NCBI GenBank assembly: GCA_017656425.1
Contig: JACDNV010000006.1
Coordinates: 1-64,000, forward strand
Reading direction: 5' to 3'
From: Candidatus Neomarinimicrobiota bacterium
GTDB taxonomy: Bacteria; Fidelibacterota; UBA2242; B5-G15
Length of the DNA: 64,000 nt
Position numbers and translations under genes: made by a program. Below, piece by piece: positions 1 to 8,797 of this stretch; the first letter of the stretch is position 1; each line of letters starts with the position of its first letter. The notes below the pieces were generated by a model that saw only the letters and a program-made list of their open reading frames with translations, was not told the origin of the DNA and ran no database searches.

Positions 1-137
1 GCAAAATGAAGATTGCAAAGTGTAAAAGTCAAATTTATTTCTGTCTACATTTTGAGTGCAAAAGTCAAATCTGGCAAAAGGCGATTTTGCATTTTTCAAT
101 TTGCATTTTGCATTCTGCATTCTGCATTGAGCCATTG
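1..137. repeat. Degenerate GCAAAATG / CATTTTGC inverted word arrays
   Basis: The left arm (about 1-35) carries GCAAAATG, GATTGCAAAG and AAAAGTCAAAT. The right arm (about 83-137) carries a run of TTTGCATTTTGCATTCTGCATT-like words, which are the complement of the left-arm words. The two arms therefore form a loose inverted pair around a 50-base spacer that also contains a second AAAAGTCAAAT. It has the same architecture as the GAGTT/AACTC arrays at 42.4-47.3 kb but uses a different word. No coding sequence is apparent. Confidence 0.55.
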
Positions 138-140
138 CGC

Positions 141-482
141 TTAACGCTTTGGGAGTTTTATTTCTGTCACTGCTCCATCTTTTAACTTCAACGAAATCTT
201 ATTATTATTTCTATTTATACTGAAAATTTCGTTATAACTGATAAAATCCTTGTCATAAAAACCAGTTTTGCACCCTCTTATATAAATACCATTATTATCT
301 GATTTGAAAATATATAAGGGTAAATTCCTGTAATACAAATACCCCATAACAATAGCTATAGCAATAAAAATAGGCGAATAAATATAACCATTATCCACTC
401 TAAAAATTAAAACCAATGAAATTAGGATTATTGGAAATATAAATAGAATTAAACTTATTAGTCGATTTCTTTTTATTTCCAT
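141..482 (-). CDS. Small membrane protein of unknown function
   Basis: A 113-residue protein, not recognised by family. Residues 6-28 and 36-52 are two hydrophobic segments. They are followed by a soluble tail of about 60 residues with alternating beta-like stretches (IYIRGCK, ISLKLKDGAVTEIKLPK) that resembles a small PH-like domain; that resemblance is only an impression. I chose the ATG at 482 rather than the GTG at 491 because AGGGG lies 8 bases upstream of it. The gene runs toward the inverted word array at 1-137, whose end abuts its stop codon. It is likely an inner-membrane protein with a cytoplasmic C-terminus. Confidence 0.55.
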   Translation of the reverse strand: MEIKRNRLISLILFIFPIILISLVLIFRVDNGYIYSPIFIAIAIVMGYLYYRNLPLYIFKSDNNGIYIRGCKTGFYDKDFISYNEIFSINRNNNKISLKLKDGAVTEIKLPKR

Positions 483-546
483 GTTATACACCCCTATTTT
501 TTAAATAAACCACAGGGATTAAAGATTGTTATTTTTTCAGAAAAAA

Positions 547-909
547 TTATAAATATTTACAGGCATCTAAAATTTGCTTTTTGTGATGTTCAATTATGTG
601 CTCCGGTGTCCCCCATGCCTTTGAGATCTTTGCCATCTCATTAACCACTTTACAAATACCTTCTTTTGTAGGATTATCAAAATCCTCATTGAATCTCTTA
701 AACATCATCTTCACCATATTATACACACTGCTTCTAATACTTTCATCATCAGGTTGTTGTCCCAGTTTTTGTTTGGTAAAAGCAATTGTTTCTTTCTGAG
801 CATGAAAGAAACATTCCAGAATTAAATCTCTAAGCTTTACTGGTGTCAGATCATCAAGGCTCTTTTTGGGAATATTCCACAATTCGCGTGAACCAACGTT
901 CTCTGACAT
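547..909 (-). CDS. Conserved-looking small helical protein, function unknown
   Basis: A 120-residue soluble protein starting MSENVGSREL. The reading frame stays open upstream to 1044, but that extension is hydrophobic and low-complexity. GGGGA sits 5-6 bases before the ATG at 909, so that start is preferred. The protein looks all-helical, with an amphipathic block LRDLILECFFHAQKET near residues 25-42 and KEGICKVVNEMAKIS near 82-97. I do not recognise a named domain. It is divergent from purE across a 210-base gap that should hold both promoters. Confidence 0.5.
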   Translation of the reverse strand: MSENVGSRELWNIPKKSLDDLTPVKLRDLILECFFHAQKETIAFTKQKLGQQPDDESIRSSVYNMVKMMFKRFNEDFDNPTKEGICKVVNEMAKISKAWGTPEHIIEHHKKQILDACKYL

Positions 910-1120
910 ATCCCCTACCATAAAAATGTCAGACTTAAATAAGCAAAATAAATAAAAAAAATCAATAAATATTAGAATTTTTGTAACTATTGCTTTACAT
1001 AAAATTGGCTGTATCGTATATTGAAGGAACCGTAAAATTATCATTGCTACTAAATCCCAAATTATGGTTTAAAACTTACCTGAGATTTTTTTAAATTCCC
1101 GCAGCAAACATGGAGGTATT

Positions 1121-1591
1121 ATGTCTGAAGTAATAATATTAATGGGATCAAAAAGTGATATTGAATGGTCTAAGAAAATAGCAAGTTCATGCGAGAAATT
1201 TGGAATAAAGGCAACCTTAAGAGTTGCTTCCGCTCATAAAACCCCTCTAAAATGCCTCGAGATAATAAAAGAATATGAAAATAAAGACGTTGTCTTTATT
1301 ACTGTTGCTGGTAGAAGTAATGCATTGAGTGGGTTTGTAGATGCTCAAACTGACAAACCTGTTATTTCCTGTCCTCCCTATGGTGATAAGTTTGCTGGTG
1401 CCGATATATTCTCTTCTATAAGAATGCCATCAGGCGTTGCACCTATGCTCGTTTTGGAACCAGAGAATGCTGGCCTCGCAGCTGCTAAGATTCTGGCTTT
1501 AACTGATTCAGATATAAAAAAGAAAGTAATCGAATATCAGAGGAAAATGAAAGAAAAAATTCAAAAAGATGACGAGGAGATAAATGGGTAG
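1121..1591 (+). CDS. purE: PurE class II, AIR carboxylase-type
   Basis: Makes CAIR (4-carboxy-5-aminoimidazole ribonucleotide) in purine synthesis. The 156-residue protein has the phosphate loop GSKSD (9-13), SAHK (37-40) and AGRSN (63-67), followed by ISCPP (82-86). Class I PurE has AGAGGAAHLPG at the AGRSN position. AGRSN and ISCPP are the signature of class II enzymes (animal PAICS, Treponema PurE), which carboxylate AIR directly with CO2 and need no PurK; none is seen nearby. GGAGG precedes the ATG. The last 8 bases overlap purC, so the two are translationally coupled, mirroring the fused animal PAICS. The family is certain; the class assignment rests on these motifs. Confidence 0.93.
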   Translation: MSEVIILMGSKSDIEWSKKIASSCEKFGIKATLRVASAHKTPLKCLEIIKEYENKDVVFITVAGRSNALSGFVDAQTDKPVISCPPYGDKFAGADIFSSIRMPSGVAPMLVLEPENAGLAAAKILALTDSDIKKKVIEYQRKMKEKIQKDDEEING

Positions 1592-2612
1592 CGTAAAAGA
1601 TTTAATAGTCAAAAAAAGCCCAACTCAAAATGAAATGGGTGTTGGGCAGTTTATTTTCTCCGATAGGTATTCAGTTTTCGATTGGGGAGAAATGCCAGAT
1701 CATATTCCTGATAAAGGAAAATCTATAGCCATTCTTTCAGCATATTTTTTTGAAAAACTTGAAAATATGGGAATGCAAACTCATTTCATCGGCATTGTAA
1801 ATGAAAACAATAAGCCGTTAAAATTAGAAGAACTAACCTCGCCTTCCAATATTATGGAAATTAAACTCTTGAGAGTATTAAAACCTAAATATAAAGATGG
1901 CAAGTATGATTATTCCATTTACAAATATGAAAAAGGAAATTTTCTCATACCGCTTGAGATTATTTATAGAAACTCTTTGCCTAGTGGAAGCAGTGTCTTT
2001 AAGCGGTTAAAAGAAGGGAAAATTGAACCAGAGGATTTAGGTCTCAGCAAATACCCTGAGCCCGGCGAAAAACTAGATAAACCCATCCTTGATGTATCTA
2101 CAAAACTTGAAGCCTCAGATAGATATATTACCTGGGAAGAGGCATCTCAGTTAGCCTGTCTATTCGACAAAGAAGTTCAAAAAATCAAGGAAATGACTAA
2201 CACAATAAACAGTCTAATAACCAAAGAATTTGAAAAAATTGGCTTTGTAAATGAGGATGGGAAGATTGAAGTGGGTTTTAACGTAGATCGACAGATCATG
2301 CTTGTGGATGTACTTGGAACGCTTGATGAGTGCAGATTCACTTATAAAGGAATACCAATGAGCAAAGAGATAGCCAGAATATATTATAGGAAAACACCAT
2401 GGTATGAAGCTGTAAACGAAGCAAAATCGAAATATGGACCAGAATGGAAAAAACATTGTAAGATCAATCCCGAACCATTGCCAGAAGAGTTAAAAAACTC
2501 TATTGCCGATATTTATAGATACTGTACTAATATAATAACAGGCAAAGAATGGTTCAAACTAACAAATAGCTTGGATAAAAACCTGAGCACAATTGAAAAA
2601 TATTGTAACTAA
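1584..2612 (+). CDS. purC: SAICAR synthetase
   Basis: Phosphoribosylaminoimidazole-succinocarboxamide synthase joins CAIR and aspartate using ATP. At 342 residues it is longer than the roughly 240-residue enterobacterial form and resembles the long type found in many environmental bacteria. Visible signatures are the N-terminal FSDRYSVFDWGEMPD segment (25-39), the RNSLPSGSSVFKR block (about 130-142), KLEASDRYITWEEA (about 174-187) and DVLGTLDECRF (about 243-253). GAGGAGA lies within the 3' end of purE just before the ATG. The gene overlaps purE by 8 bases, giving a two-gene operon. Confidence 0.93.
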   Translation: MGSVKDLIVKKSPTQNEMGVGQFIFSDRYSVFDWGEMPDHIPDKGKSIAILSAYFFEKLENMGMQTHFIGIVNENNKPLKLEELTSPSNIMEIKLLRVLKPKYKDGKYDYSIYKYEKGNFLIPLEIIYRNSLPSGSSVFKRLKEGKIEPEDLGLSKYPEPGEKLDKPILDVSTKLEASDRYITWEEASQLACLFDKEVQKIKEMTNTINSLITKEFEKIGFVNEDGKIEVGFNVDRQIMLVDVLGTLDECRFTYKGIPMSKEIARIYYRKTPWYEAVNEAKSKYGPEWKKHCKINPEPLPEELKNSIADIYRYCTNIITGKEWFKLTNSLDKNLSTIEKYCN

Positions 2613-2808
2613 TTGAGACTGTTTCATTTTGAAATATTACCATACTTTTTAGTCTTCTTTACTCTTCTTTTATCAATTTTTCAAAAACATTATTCGTCCC
2701 ATATAGATCATTATGGGATATAAAAATAATTCCTGATTTCTATGGGTAAGAAATAAAATAAAAGTTGTGTAAGCGAGAGATTTATAAGAAAATAGAATAT
2801 TTATAATT

Positions 2809-4449
2809 TTATGGGAAAGGATTTTTATTAAGTGAATTAGAATTAATAAGATTTTTTGCCCCGCTTTTATTGAATAATAACACATAAGTATCCGGATTTT
2901 GTAATCTTAGAACTGGCTTGAATAAAGTGGGATTCTTTTTTATAGCGGGTAGAAGATATATATATGTTGAACTATATCCCAATTGATCCAGAACTACATA
3001 ATCAACATCTTTATCTACAAGATCTTTTATCAACTTCTTGTCATCACTCGTAAATAAATAATTGTAAATATACCTTTTACAATAGAAATATAAAATCCAA
3101 GGTTTTCTTGCACAAATAATCGCACCTTTTGGTGAGTTTTTTTCTAAATACTGAGCGGCTAAAAAATAATTCCTGTATGAAGGAGGATAGGAGCTCTTTG
3201 CCTGTAATCGAATCTCTTTTAGTGAGTTTATCATAAACGGTACTAAAATTAGAAACAAAAAAGGTAGGTAATAAAATTGTTTATTTGATGTAGTTACAAT
3301 TTGTAATAATTTAAAAATACCAAAGTAAAAGCATAAAGATATAAATGGTGCTAACGGGATCACATATCTGGGCCCATTACCACCATGCCATAAGATTAAA
3401 ATGCCTAAATTGGTAATTAAATAGAATAATAAGAAGAGGTTAATCTTTTTTACTTTTATTGCCCCGTAAAAAATTACGAATAGGACAATAAAGCCAGCTA
3501 ATATTCCCAAAGCGCTATTGGTGTTGTAATTTATTTTTATAAATGGAAAGATAACATCAATAAAACCCTTTAGTGCTATTTCATTGAAATTATTAACAAT
3601 TTTGTTTAGGAAATCGGTTATTGTACTGACTTTGCCTGTTTCAGGTCTCCAGGGGTTTGAGATAAAAATAACATTGAAATATCTGGACTTTATTCCAAAT
3701 ATAAAATTTCTTATCATCCATGGTAAATATAGCAATAAAAAACCTGCTGATGCGATAACTGCCAATTTCAGCCTCTTTTTAAATAACAAAAATAATATGA
3801 TGGAAACTAATAACGAAAGCCCTACTGGTCTTATATAAAATGCTAAAATTGAAGTTACTATAATTAAATAAAACTGTTTTGACCTCTCTGGTCTTTCTTC
3901 TGTAACAACTTTATTTAAAATAAAAATGGAAAGCAGTGTAAAAAATAAATAAGGAATCTCAGACATTAAGATAGTAGAAAAACGGCATAAAAATTTATTC
4001 AATAGTAAAAGTATAGAAATAACAAAAGATAAATTAGGGATTCCAGTTAATTCTTTGATTAATAGAAAAGTTATCAAAATTGACCCTAAAAATAATAAGC
4101 CATTTAATACTTTTAATAATACTACACTATCACCAAAGAGCTTTAACACAAGAGCAATAATTACAGGGTAGCCAGGAGGAAATTTTTTTGCTGGAGGATT
4201 ATCCGGTTGTAGTGGCACAGTATATCCTTTACCACTTGCTATTTGTTTACCAAGGAAATAGTATACAAAGTTATCTCCATTAAGATCAAACTTTGAATCA
4301 AAAATATATGAGTAGATAGCAATAAACACAAAAATCAGGACGAGGAATTTAAAATATTTATTTATATTACTAAAATAGAAAGGTTTATTCTTATTGTATG
4401 AGATATTTTTTATTTTGCCTTTTTTTGCCTTTTTTCTTTTATTAGACAT
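2809..4449 (-). CDS. GT39-like membrane glycosyltransferase (PMT_2 type)
   Basis: A 546-residue integral membrane protein with a lysine-rich N-terminus (1-25) followed by about eleven hydrophobic segments. The first periplasmic loop holds DLNGDNFVYYFLGKQIASGKGY (about 55-76) and PGYPVIIALVLKLFGD, the layout of GT39/ArnT-like enzymes that take a polyprenyl-phosphate sugar and transfer it to protein or lipid. The conserved acidic residue of this loop is present as D55 or D60. It lies 3 bases downstream of a DPM1-like GT2 gene, which would make the polyprenyl-phosphate sugar donor. The acceptor is unknown. Confidence 0.75.
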   Translation of the reverse strand: MSNKRKKAKKGKIKNISYNKNKPFYFSNINKYFKFLVLIFVFIAIYSYIFDSKFDLNGDNFVYYFLGKQIASGKGYTVPLQPDNPPAKKFPPGYPVIIALVLKLFGDSVVLLKVLNGLLFLGSILITFLLIKELTGIPNLSFVISILLLLNKFLCRFSTILMSEIPYLFFTLLSIFILNKVVTEERPERSKQFYLIIVTSILAFYIRPVGLSLLVSIILFLLFKKRLKLAVIASAGFLLLYLPWMIRNFIFGIKSRYFNVIFISNPWRPETGKVSTITDFLNKIVNNFNEIALKGFIDVIFPFIKINYNTNSALGILAGFIVLFVIFYGAIKVKKINLFLLFYLITNLGILILWHGGNGPRYVIPLAPFISLCFYFGIFKLLQIVTTSNKQFYYLPFLFLILVPFMINSLKEIRLQAKSSYPPSYRNYFLAAQYLEKNSPKGAIICARKPWILYFYCKRYIYNYLFTSDDKKLIKDLVDKDVDYVVLDQLGYSSTYIYLLPAIKKNPTLFKPVLRLQNPDTYVLLFNKSGAKNLINSNSLNKNPFP

Positions 4450-4452
4450 TAA

Positions 4453-5205
4453 TCAGTGCCTTAACTTTCTGAAAATTTTGGGTTTAATTATACTCCATTT
4501 ACTTAATCTATATTGAATAGAGGTTAATAAAACACCAAATGCATAAACAACACTTCTGGAGAAGTTTATGGAGGAGGCTTCTTTAAAATATCTAGTTGGG
4601 CATGTTATCTCTGCTATTTCATAACCCATGTAAAAAATTTGACACAGCATTTGATTATCGAACAAGAAATCATCTGAATTTGTTTCAAAGTCTATATTTT
4701 TTAAGACTTCAGAGGAAAATGCTCGATATCCTGAATGATACTCTGATAGTTTCTGGTTCAGCAAAATATTTTGTATAAAAGTTAAAACTCGATTTGCAAA
4801 ATACTTTACTTTTGGCATGCCCCCTTTTATTGCTCCTTTACCAAGAGTTCTGGAGCCTATTACAACTGGATATAAACCGCTTGCTATGATATGTGCCATA
4901 GCAGGGATTAATTTTGGGGTATATTGATAGTCTGGATGAAGCATTATTATAATATCAGCACCTATTTCTAATGCTTTCTTGTAACATGTTTTTTGATTTG
5001 CCCCATATCCCTTATTTTTATCATGTATTAGAATATTTTTTATATTTAACTCTTTAGCAATTTGAACGGTATTGTCTTTACTACCATCATCTGTTAAAAT
5101 TACATCATCAACCACATCAAAAGGAATTTCACTATAGGTTTTCCTTAAGGTAAGTTCAGCATTATATGCTGGCATTATAACTACAATTTTTTTCCCGTTT
5201 ATCAT
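4453..5205 (-). CDS. GT2 glycosyltransferase, polyprenyl-phosphate sugar synthase-like
   Basis: A 250-residue GT-A fold protein of the DPM1/DPG_synthase type. It shows VIMPAYNA (9-16), the acidic motif DDGS (39-42), a KGYGANQ block (65-71) and HPDYQY (90-95) in place of the usual DxD-adjacent MDaDlqh. No C-terminal membrane segments are seen, so it is the short soluble form. It is predicted to charge a polyprenyl phosphate with a sugar from a nucleotide donor. The operon with the GT39-like gene (3-base gap) supports a lipid-linked donor plus transferase pair. Confidence 0.8.
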   Translation of the reverse strand: MINGKKIVVIMPAYNAELTLRKTYSEIPFDVVDDVILTDDGSKDNTVQIAKELNIKNILIHDKNKGYGANQKTCYKKALEIGADIIIMLHPDYQYTPKLIPAMAHIIASGLYPVVIGSRTLGKGAIKGGMPKVKYFANRVLTFIQNILLNQKLSEYHSGYRAFSSEVLKNIDFETNSDDFLFDNQMLCQIFYMGYEIAEITCPTRYFKEASSINFSRSVVYAFGVLLTSIQYRLSKWSIIKPKIFRKLRH

Positions 5206-5602
5206 ATCAAAAATAAATATTATAACCCAATTATGTAAACAAACTAATACTAATTATCATAATATATAATAATGTAACTACTATTTCAATTATAAAGTTT
5301 GATTGTGTCAATAATTTTGTTTTAAAATGTTAATCGAGATGAAAAAGAGACATACCTCCCTTACGTTAAGAGAAAAAATACGTCAAAAGCAAAGAAAGGA
5401 GAAAAGGACAGCAAAGAAATCAGTATAAGTTAGTTTAGTGAAGCGAAGAGATTATGAAGTAATTAATACAGAGGGACGTACTTTATGTTTGTAGGAATGA
5501 TATGTATGGAGTATAGAGAGTACTTACAAAGTGGAAGATGTTATTTTAATATGGGAGATAGCGAAATTGATGAAATATCAAATATGAGGCTGGAGTTTTG
5601 TA

Positions 5603-5651
5603 ATGCAGTGTAACCTTCATTCCACTACATTCCATTACGGTTACACTGCAT
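5603..5651. repeat. Perfect 13-bp inverted repeat (hairpin)
   Basis: ATGCAGTGTAACC at 5603-5615 is perfectly complementary to GGTTACACTGCAT at 5639-5651, with a 23-base loop that contains two ACATTCCA-like words. It overlaps the stop codon of the 42-residue open frame at 5485-5613. There is no T-tract, so it is not a standard terminator. It could be the end structure of a lost element. Confidence 0.6.
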
Positions 5652-5706
5652 GCTTGGTGTTAAGGAGGGTGAATTTACATAACATCTTTGACTTGACTCT
5701 AATACA

Positions 5707-5871
5707 TCATCCTATATTATTGATATAACATTCCTTACATGGATTTAATATATTACATTTGCAATGTTTTTTAGAAATTAGCTTCTCAATCCTGTTTATT
5801 ACTTTCAGGTCTTTTCCGTTTGCTGTTTTTTCTTTTATCTCACCTGTTGCAATATTAAGACAGAAACACAT
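5707..5871 (-). CDS. Possible small cysteine-rich protein or gene remnant
   Basis: A 54-residue open frame beginning MCFCLNIATG, with a C-terminal cysteine cluster (HCKC, then CKEC) that could bind metal. AAGGGA lies about 11 bases upstream of the ATG. Only stop-riddled sequence lies upstream on the same strand, so it may be the surviving 3' end of a larger gene. It was not recognised. Confidence 0.25.
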   Translation of the reverse strand: MCFCLNIATGEIKEKTANGKDLKVINRIEKLISKKHCKCNILNPCKECYINNIG

Positions 5872-6132
5872 TAATGCGTTATTTCCCTTCTAATTCTGTT
5901 CCAACACTAATCCTCAAACTGTAAAGGCTTATAGCCCTCTCTGACCTGATGTTTAAGCAAACAACCTTACAATCCCGGTCTGGACACCATTCAAACATGA
6001 TTAATAGAATTAACTCCGCCTCTTATCTTGTCTTCTATAAATACCATAATGGTACTCTTTTTTAATAGTTAATCCATCATTCCTACCAAAACAAGCATAA
6101 AGCTTTCTGTTCTGCTATACAAGAGAAATGAT

Positions 6133-6750
6133 TCATGATCTATATTTTTTTAACACCGTATAATTATAAACCCACCTCTTCCTCTTTTCTACAATGGTGA
6201 AGTTATTCGATTCAAATAAAATATAAAATTCTTTTTCAGTAACATTATACCCTATTTCCCAATGATGATGCTTTTCAATAATTTTACCTCTTTTTATGGC
6301 AAAATGAATTGTTTTTTGACCAACCCTTGGAATGTAAAGCTCCAAATGCAGAATTACCTTTTCATTGTATGGTACACTAACTATTAGAAAATTCCTGCAA
6401 GATTTACTAATCTTTTTTATCACATTTTTAAAATCCTCAAAAGGTATATGTTCAAAAATCTCGAAGGCAAGTATAGTATCGTAAATATCAGTAAAATTAT
6501 ACTCTACAACATTAGCAACAATATCCGGATTTTTATTTCTATCAATATCAAGAGTAGTTACTGAATATCCCCTGGATATAAGATAGTTTGAAATAAACCG
6601 CGATCCACATCCAATCTCCAGAATTCTGTCCTCTTTTTTTACATACTTCTCTATTAACTTAAGCTGAAACCAGTACTGCCTCCAATGAATCTCTGACTCG
6701 AGCTTGTTGATCCAATCACTACTATATTGGTATTTCTTTTCAGAAACCAT
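6133..6750 (-). CDS. Class I SAM-dependent methyltransferase
   Basis: A 205-residue methyltransferase with motif I LEIGCGS (44-50), the acidic end of beta-2 in TLDIDRN, and a post-motif LAFEIFEHIPFEDF typical of the ubiE/Methyltransf_11 family. The start at 6750 (GTGGGA upstream) is preferred over the ATG at 6783, which would overlap the esterase gene. The substrate is unknown. The gene is last in the leftward glycoside-utilisation run, but nothing in it points to sugar metabolism. Confidence 0.7.
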   Translation of the reverse strand: MVSEKKYQYSSDWINKLESEIHWRQYWFQLKLIEKYVKKEDRILEIGCGSRFISNYLISRGYSVTTLDIDRNKNPDIVANVVEYNFTDIYDTILAFEIFEHIPFEDFKNVIKKISKSCRNFLIVSVPYNEKVILHLELYIPRVGQKTIHFAIKRGKIIEKHHHWEIGYNVTEKEFYILFESNNFTIVEKRKRWVYNYTVLKKYRS

Positions 6751-6760
6751 TTTAATCCCA

Positions 6761-7927
6761 CTATTTGAAAAGTAACAGAACAAAATCTCTTAAATACCTT
6801 CTCCAGTTAATCCAGGTATGGCCTCCCTCAGTTTCAACATATGTAACATTAAAGCCATATTTTTTAAACATATCCACTGTAGCTCTTGTAGTTTCTATTA
6901 GAAAATCGTCCTTACCAGTTGCAAACCAGAAAACATTTAAACCCTTCTTTAAATTTTTGTTCATCAGAAATCGTCTGTTTATATCTTCAAATTTTGCTCC
7001 TTCTTCTGTAAAAGTACTACCTTCTCCTGTAATACCAAATATACCGGAGCTAAAAACTCCAATATAACCGTATTCATCAAGATTCGGAATTGCTATACTT
7101 AAAGTCTGATATCCTCCCATCGATAGTCCAGCTATGGCAGTATGGACCCTATCTAATTTTATTCGGTAATGCTTTTCAATGTATGGTTTAATATCGTTAT
7201 TAAAATCTTCAATAAAAGGTTTAATTGAAAAAGACTCAGGAGGCATTCCAAAATAGAAAGGACCTGTGTGCCCCGCAGGCATCACAACTATCATCGGGGC
7301 AGTTTTACCTTCAGCGATTAAATTATCAAGGATAAATCCGGCTCTTCCGACACTTGGCCATGAATCATCACAATCAAATGCTCCATGCAACAAGTATAGC
7401 ACAGGGTATCTTCCTTTTCCATTCTCATATCCAGGAGGAGTATAAACATGCATCCTCCTGAACCTCTTTAGGGATTTAGAATAGTAATACACCTCAGATA
7501 TTTGCCCATGTGGTACATCCTTTAGATCCATAAAACTTTCGCCCTGAACGTAAAACAAGCTCCACAAATTCATATTTGATTCACTAGTAGAAGTATTTTT
7601 TGGATCAAGTGTAAATACGTTATCGATTAAAAAAGCATATCTATAAGCTCCAGGTGTTACTGGACCAACTTTTATTTCCCACACTCCATCATCTCTTTTT
7701 TCCATTTTTGCTGCAAATTCAACACCAGGTATATCACTCCCTATTAACAAAACCTCTTCAGCCCCTGGAGCATATACCCTCAATATAACAGAATTGTCCT
7801 CTAAAATCTGGATAGATTTTAAAGTATCGCCTGGTGTAATATCCCGTCTGAAATTTTGAGCGATGAGACTAAAATGCAAAATACTAAAACAAAGCACAAG
7901 CAATACAATTATTGAATAATTCCTCAT
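6761..7927 (-). CDS. Secreted CE1-type esterase (feruloyl/acetyl-xylan esterase-like)
   Basis: A 388-residue protein with a signal peptide (1-23), an N-terminal CBM48/E-set-like beta domain (about 40-120) and a C-terminal esterase D-type alpha/beta hydrolase (about 140-388). The catalytic triad appears complete: Ser269 in GLSMGG, Asp340 or Asp341 in GKDD, and His370 in GGHTW. Arabinoxylan feruloyl esterases and acetyl-mannan/xylan esterases share this architecture. In this locus the likely job is removing acyl groups from hemicellulose, possibly acetyl groups from glucomannan. AGAGGTG precedes the start. It follows the metallohydrolase gene by 17 bases. Confidence 0.82.
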   Translation of the reverse strand: MRNYSIIVLLVLCFSILHFSLIAQNFRRDITPGDTLKSIQILEDNSVILRVYAPGAEEVLLIGSDIPGVEFAAKMEKRDDGVWEIKVGPVTPGAYRYAFLIDNVFTLDPKNTSTSESNMNLWSLFYVQGESFMDLKDVPHGQISEVYYYSKSLKRFRRMHVYTPPGYENGKGRYPVLYLLHGAFDCDDSWPSVGRAGFILDNLIAEGKTAPMIVVMPAGHTGPFYFGMPPESFSIKPFIEDFNNDIKPYIEKHYRIKLDRVHTAIAGLSMGGYQTLSIAIPNLDEYGYIGVFSSGIFGITGEGSTFTEEGAKFEDINRRFLMNKNLKKGLNVFWFATGKDDFLIETTRATVDMFKKYGFNVTYVETEGGHTWINWRRYLRDFVLLLFK

Positions 7928-7944
7928 AACAACACCTCTTTTCT

Positions 7945-8787
7945 TTACAAAATTCTCACAATATTTTTTGATACTTTTTCAAACAGTTCCATTACCCTTT
8001 TATCATGGCCAGGTATTATAAACTTGCTATTATTAACTAACCTCTTCATTCTTCTTAAATTCTCCACATATTCCTTTTTACAAAAACACAATGTTACAGA
8101 AGGATTATTCCCCCAATTGTAATAATACCAACAGGCATCTGAAGTAATGATCACGGATTCAATTTTACCAGTATGAATTCTAGTGAATACTCTGACATAT
8201 TGATTTTTAAAGGTATGTTTTTCGCCTGTAAAAACCCATATCCCGGGAATTATTTCAAGACTATCACCATCAATTAAATTTAGTCTATCATTCAGGTTTT
8301 CCTTTAAAATTTCAATAACATTACCTTTAATAAATACTAAATTATTTCCACCAGCCTGCCATGCATCACCGACAAAATAGTAATAATCTACTCTCTGCAT
8401 CCATAATTTTGCTTTTTTGAAAAGTTTTATACCACCTATATGATCCCAATAGGGGTGTGTTATAATTATGTCAGAAATATCGTTAGGACTTATACCAATT
8501 TCTAATAATGCACTATCCGGTCTGATATAATTCGCATAATATTTATTAACAGAAACTATTCTCCTGGTATAACCTGCATCAACAAGTATTTTCTTACCAT
8601 TTTCACCTACTAAAAGCCATATAAAAAAAGAAGTTTGAACACTATTCACCTCATTCCCACCATACGCAACTGTAACTGCTGATACTTTCTCATCAGTACC
8701 AGCAAATTCTATTGCATAAACACCGTAAAGATTCTGAGAATAAACACAAATACTGTAAGCTATTAATAAAAAAATTATTTTATTCAA
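7945..8787 (-). CDS. Secreted metallo-beta-lactamase-fold protein with an altered metal motif
   Basis: A 280-residue protein with a signal peptide (1-18), related to the AHL-lactonase branch of the MBL superfamily. The HxHxDH motif reads HPYWDH (111-116): the second histidine is Tyr113 (TAT codon, 8449-8451). Other ligands look intact (D115, H116, H191, D217, and a late PGHD). Loss of that histidine would weaken the first metal site. The start is TTG at 8787, with GGAG 12 bases upstream and no better in-frame start. It sits 10 bases after the GH3 gene in the same operon. The substrate is unknown and lactonase activity should not be assumed. Confidence 0.7.
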   Translation of the reverse strand: MNKIIFLLIAYSICVYSQNLYGVYAIEFAGTDEKVSAVTVAYGGNEVNSVQTSFFIWLLVGENGKKILVDAGYTRRIVSVNKYYANYIRPDSALLEIGISPNDISDIIITHPYWDHIGGIKLFKKAKLWMQRVDYYYFVGDAWQAGGNNLVFIKGNVIEILKENLNDRLNLIDGDSLEIIPGIWVFTGEKHTFKNQYVRVFTRIHTGKIESVIITSDACWYYYNWGNNPSVTLCFCKKEYVENLRRMKRLVNNSKFIIPGHDKRVMELFEKVSKNIVRIL

Positions 8788-8797
8788 TTTTTTAAAT

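Larger units (their letters stand above)
5206..6132. other. Gene-poor decayed stretch
   Basis: No convincing gene over 60 codons. Three tiny open frames exist: 5339-5428 (+, 29 very basic residues), 5485-5613 (+, 42 residues beginning MFVGMICMEY) and 5707-5871 (-, listed separately). A strong hairpin lies at 5603-5651. Between 5880 and 6110 the minus strand reads like broken coding sequence with several stops. This suggests a degraded insertion, but I cannot name its parent. Confidence 0.5.
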
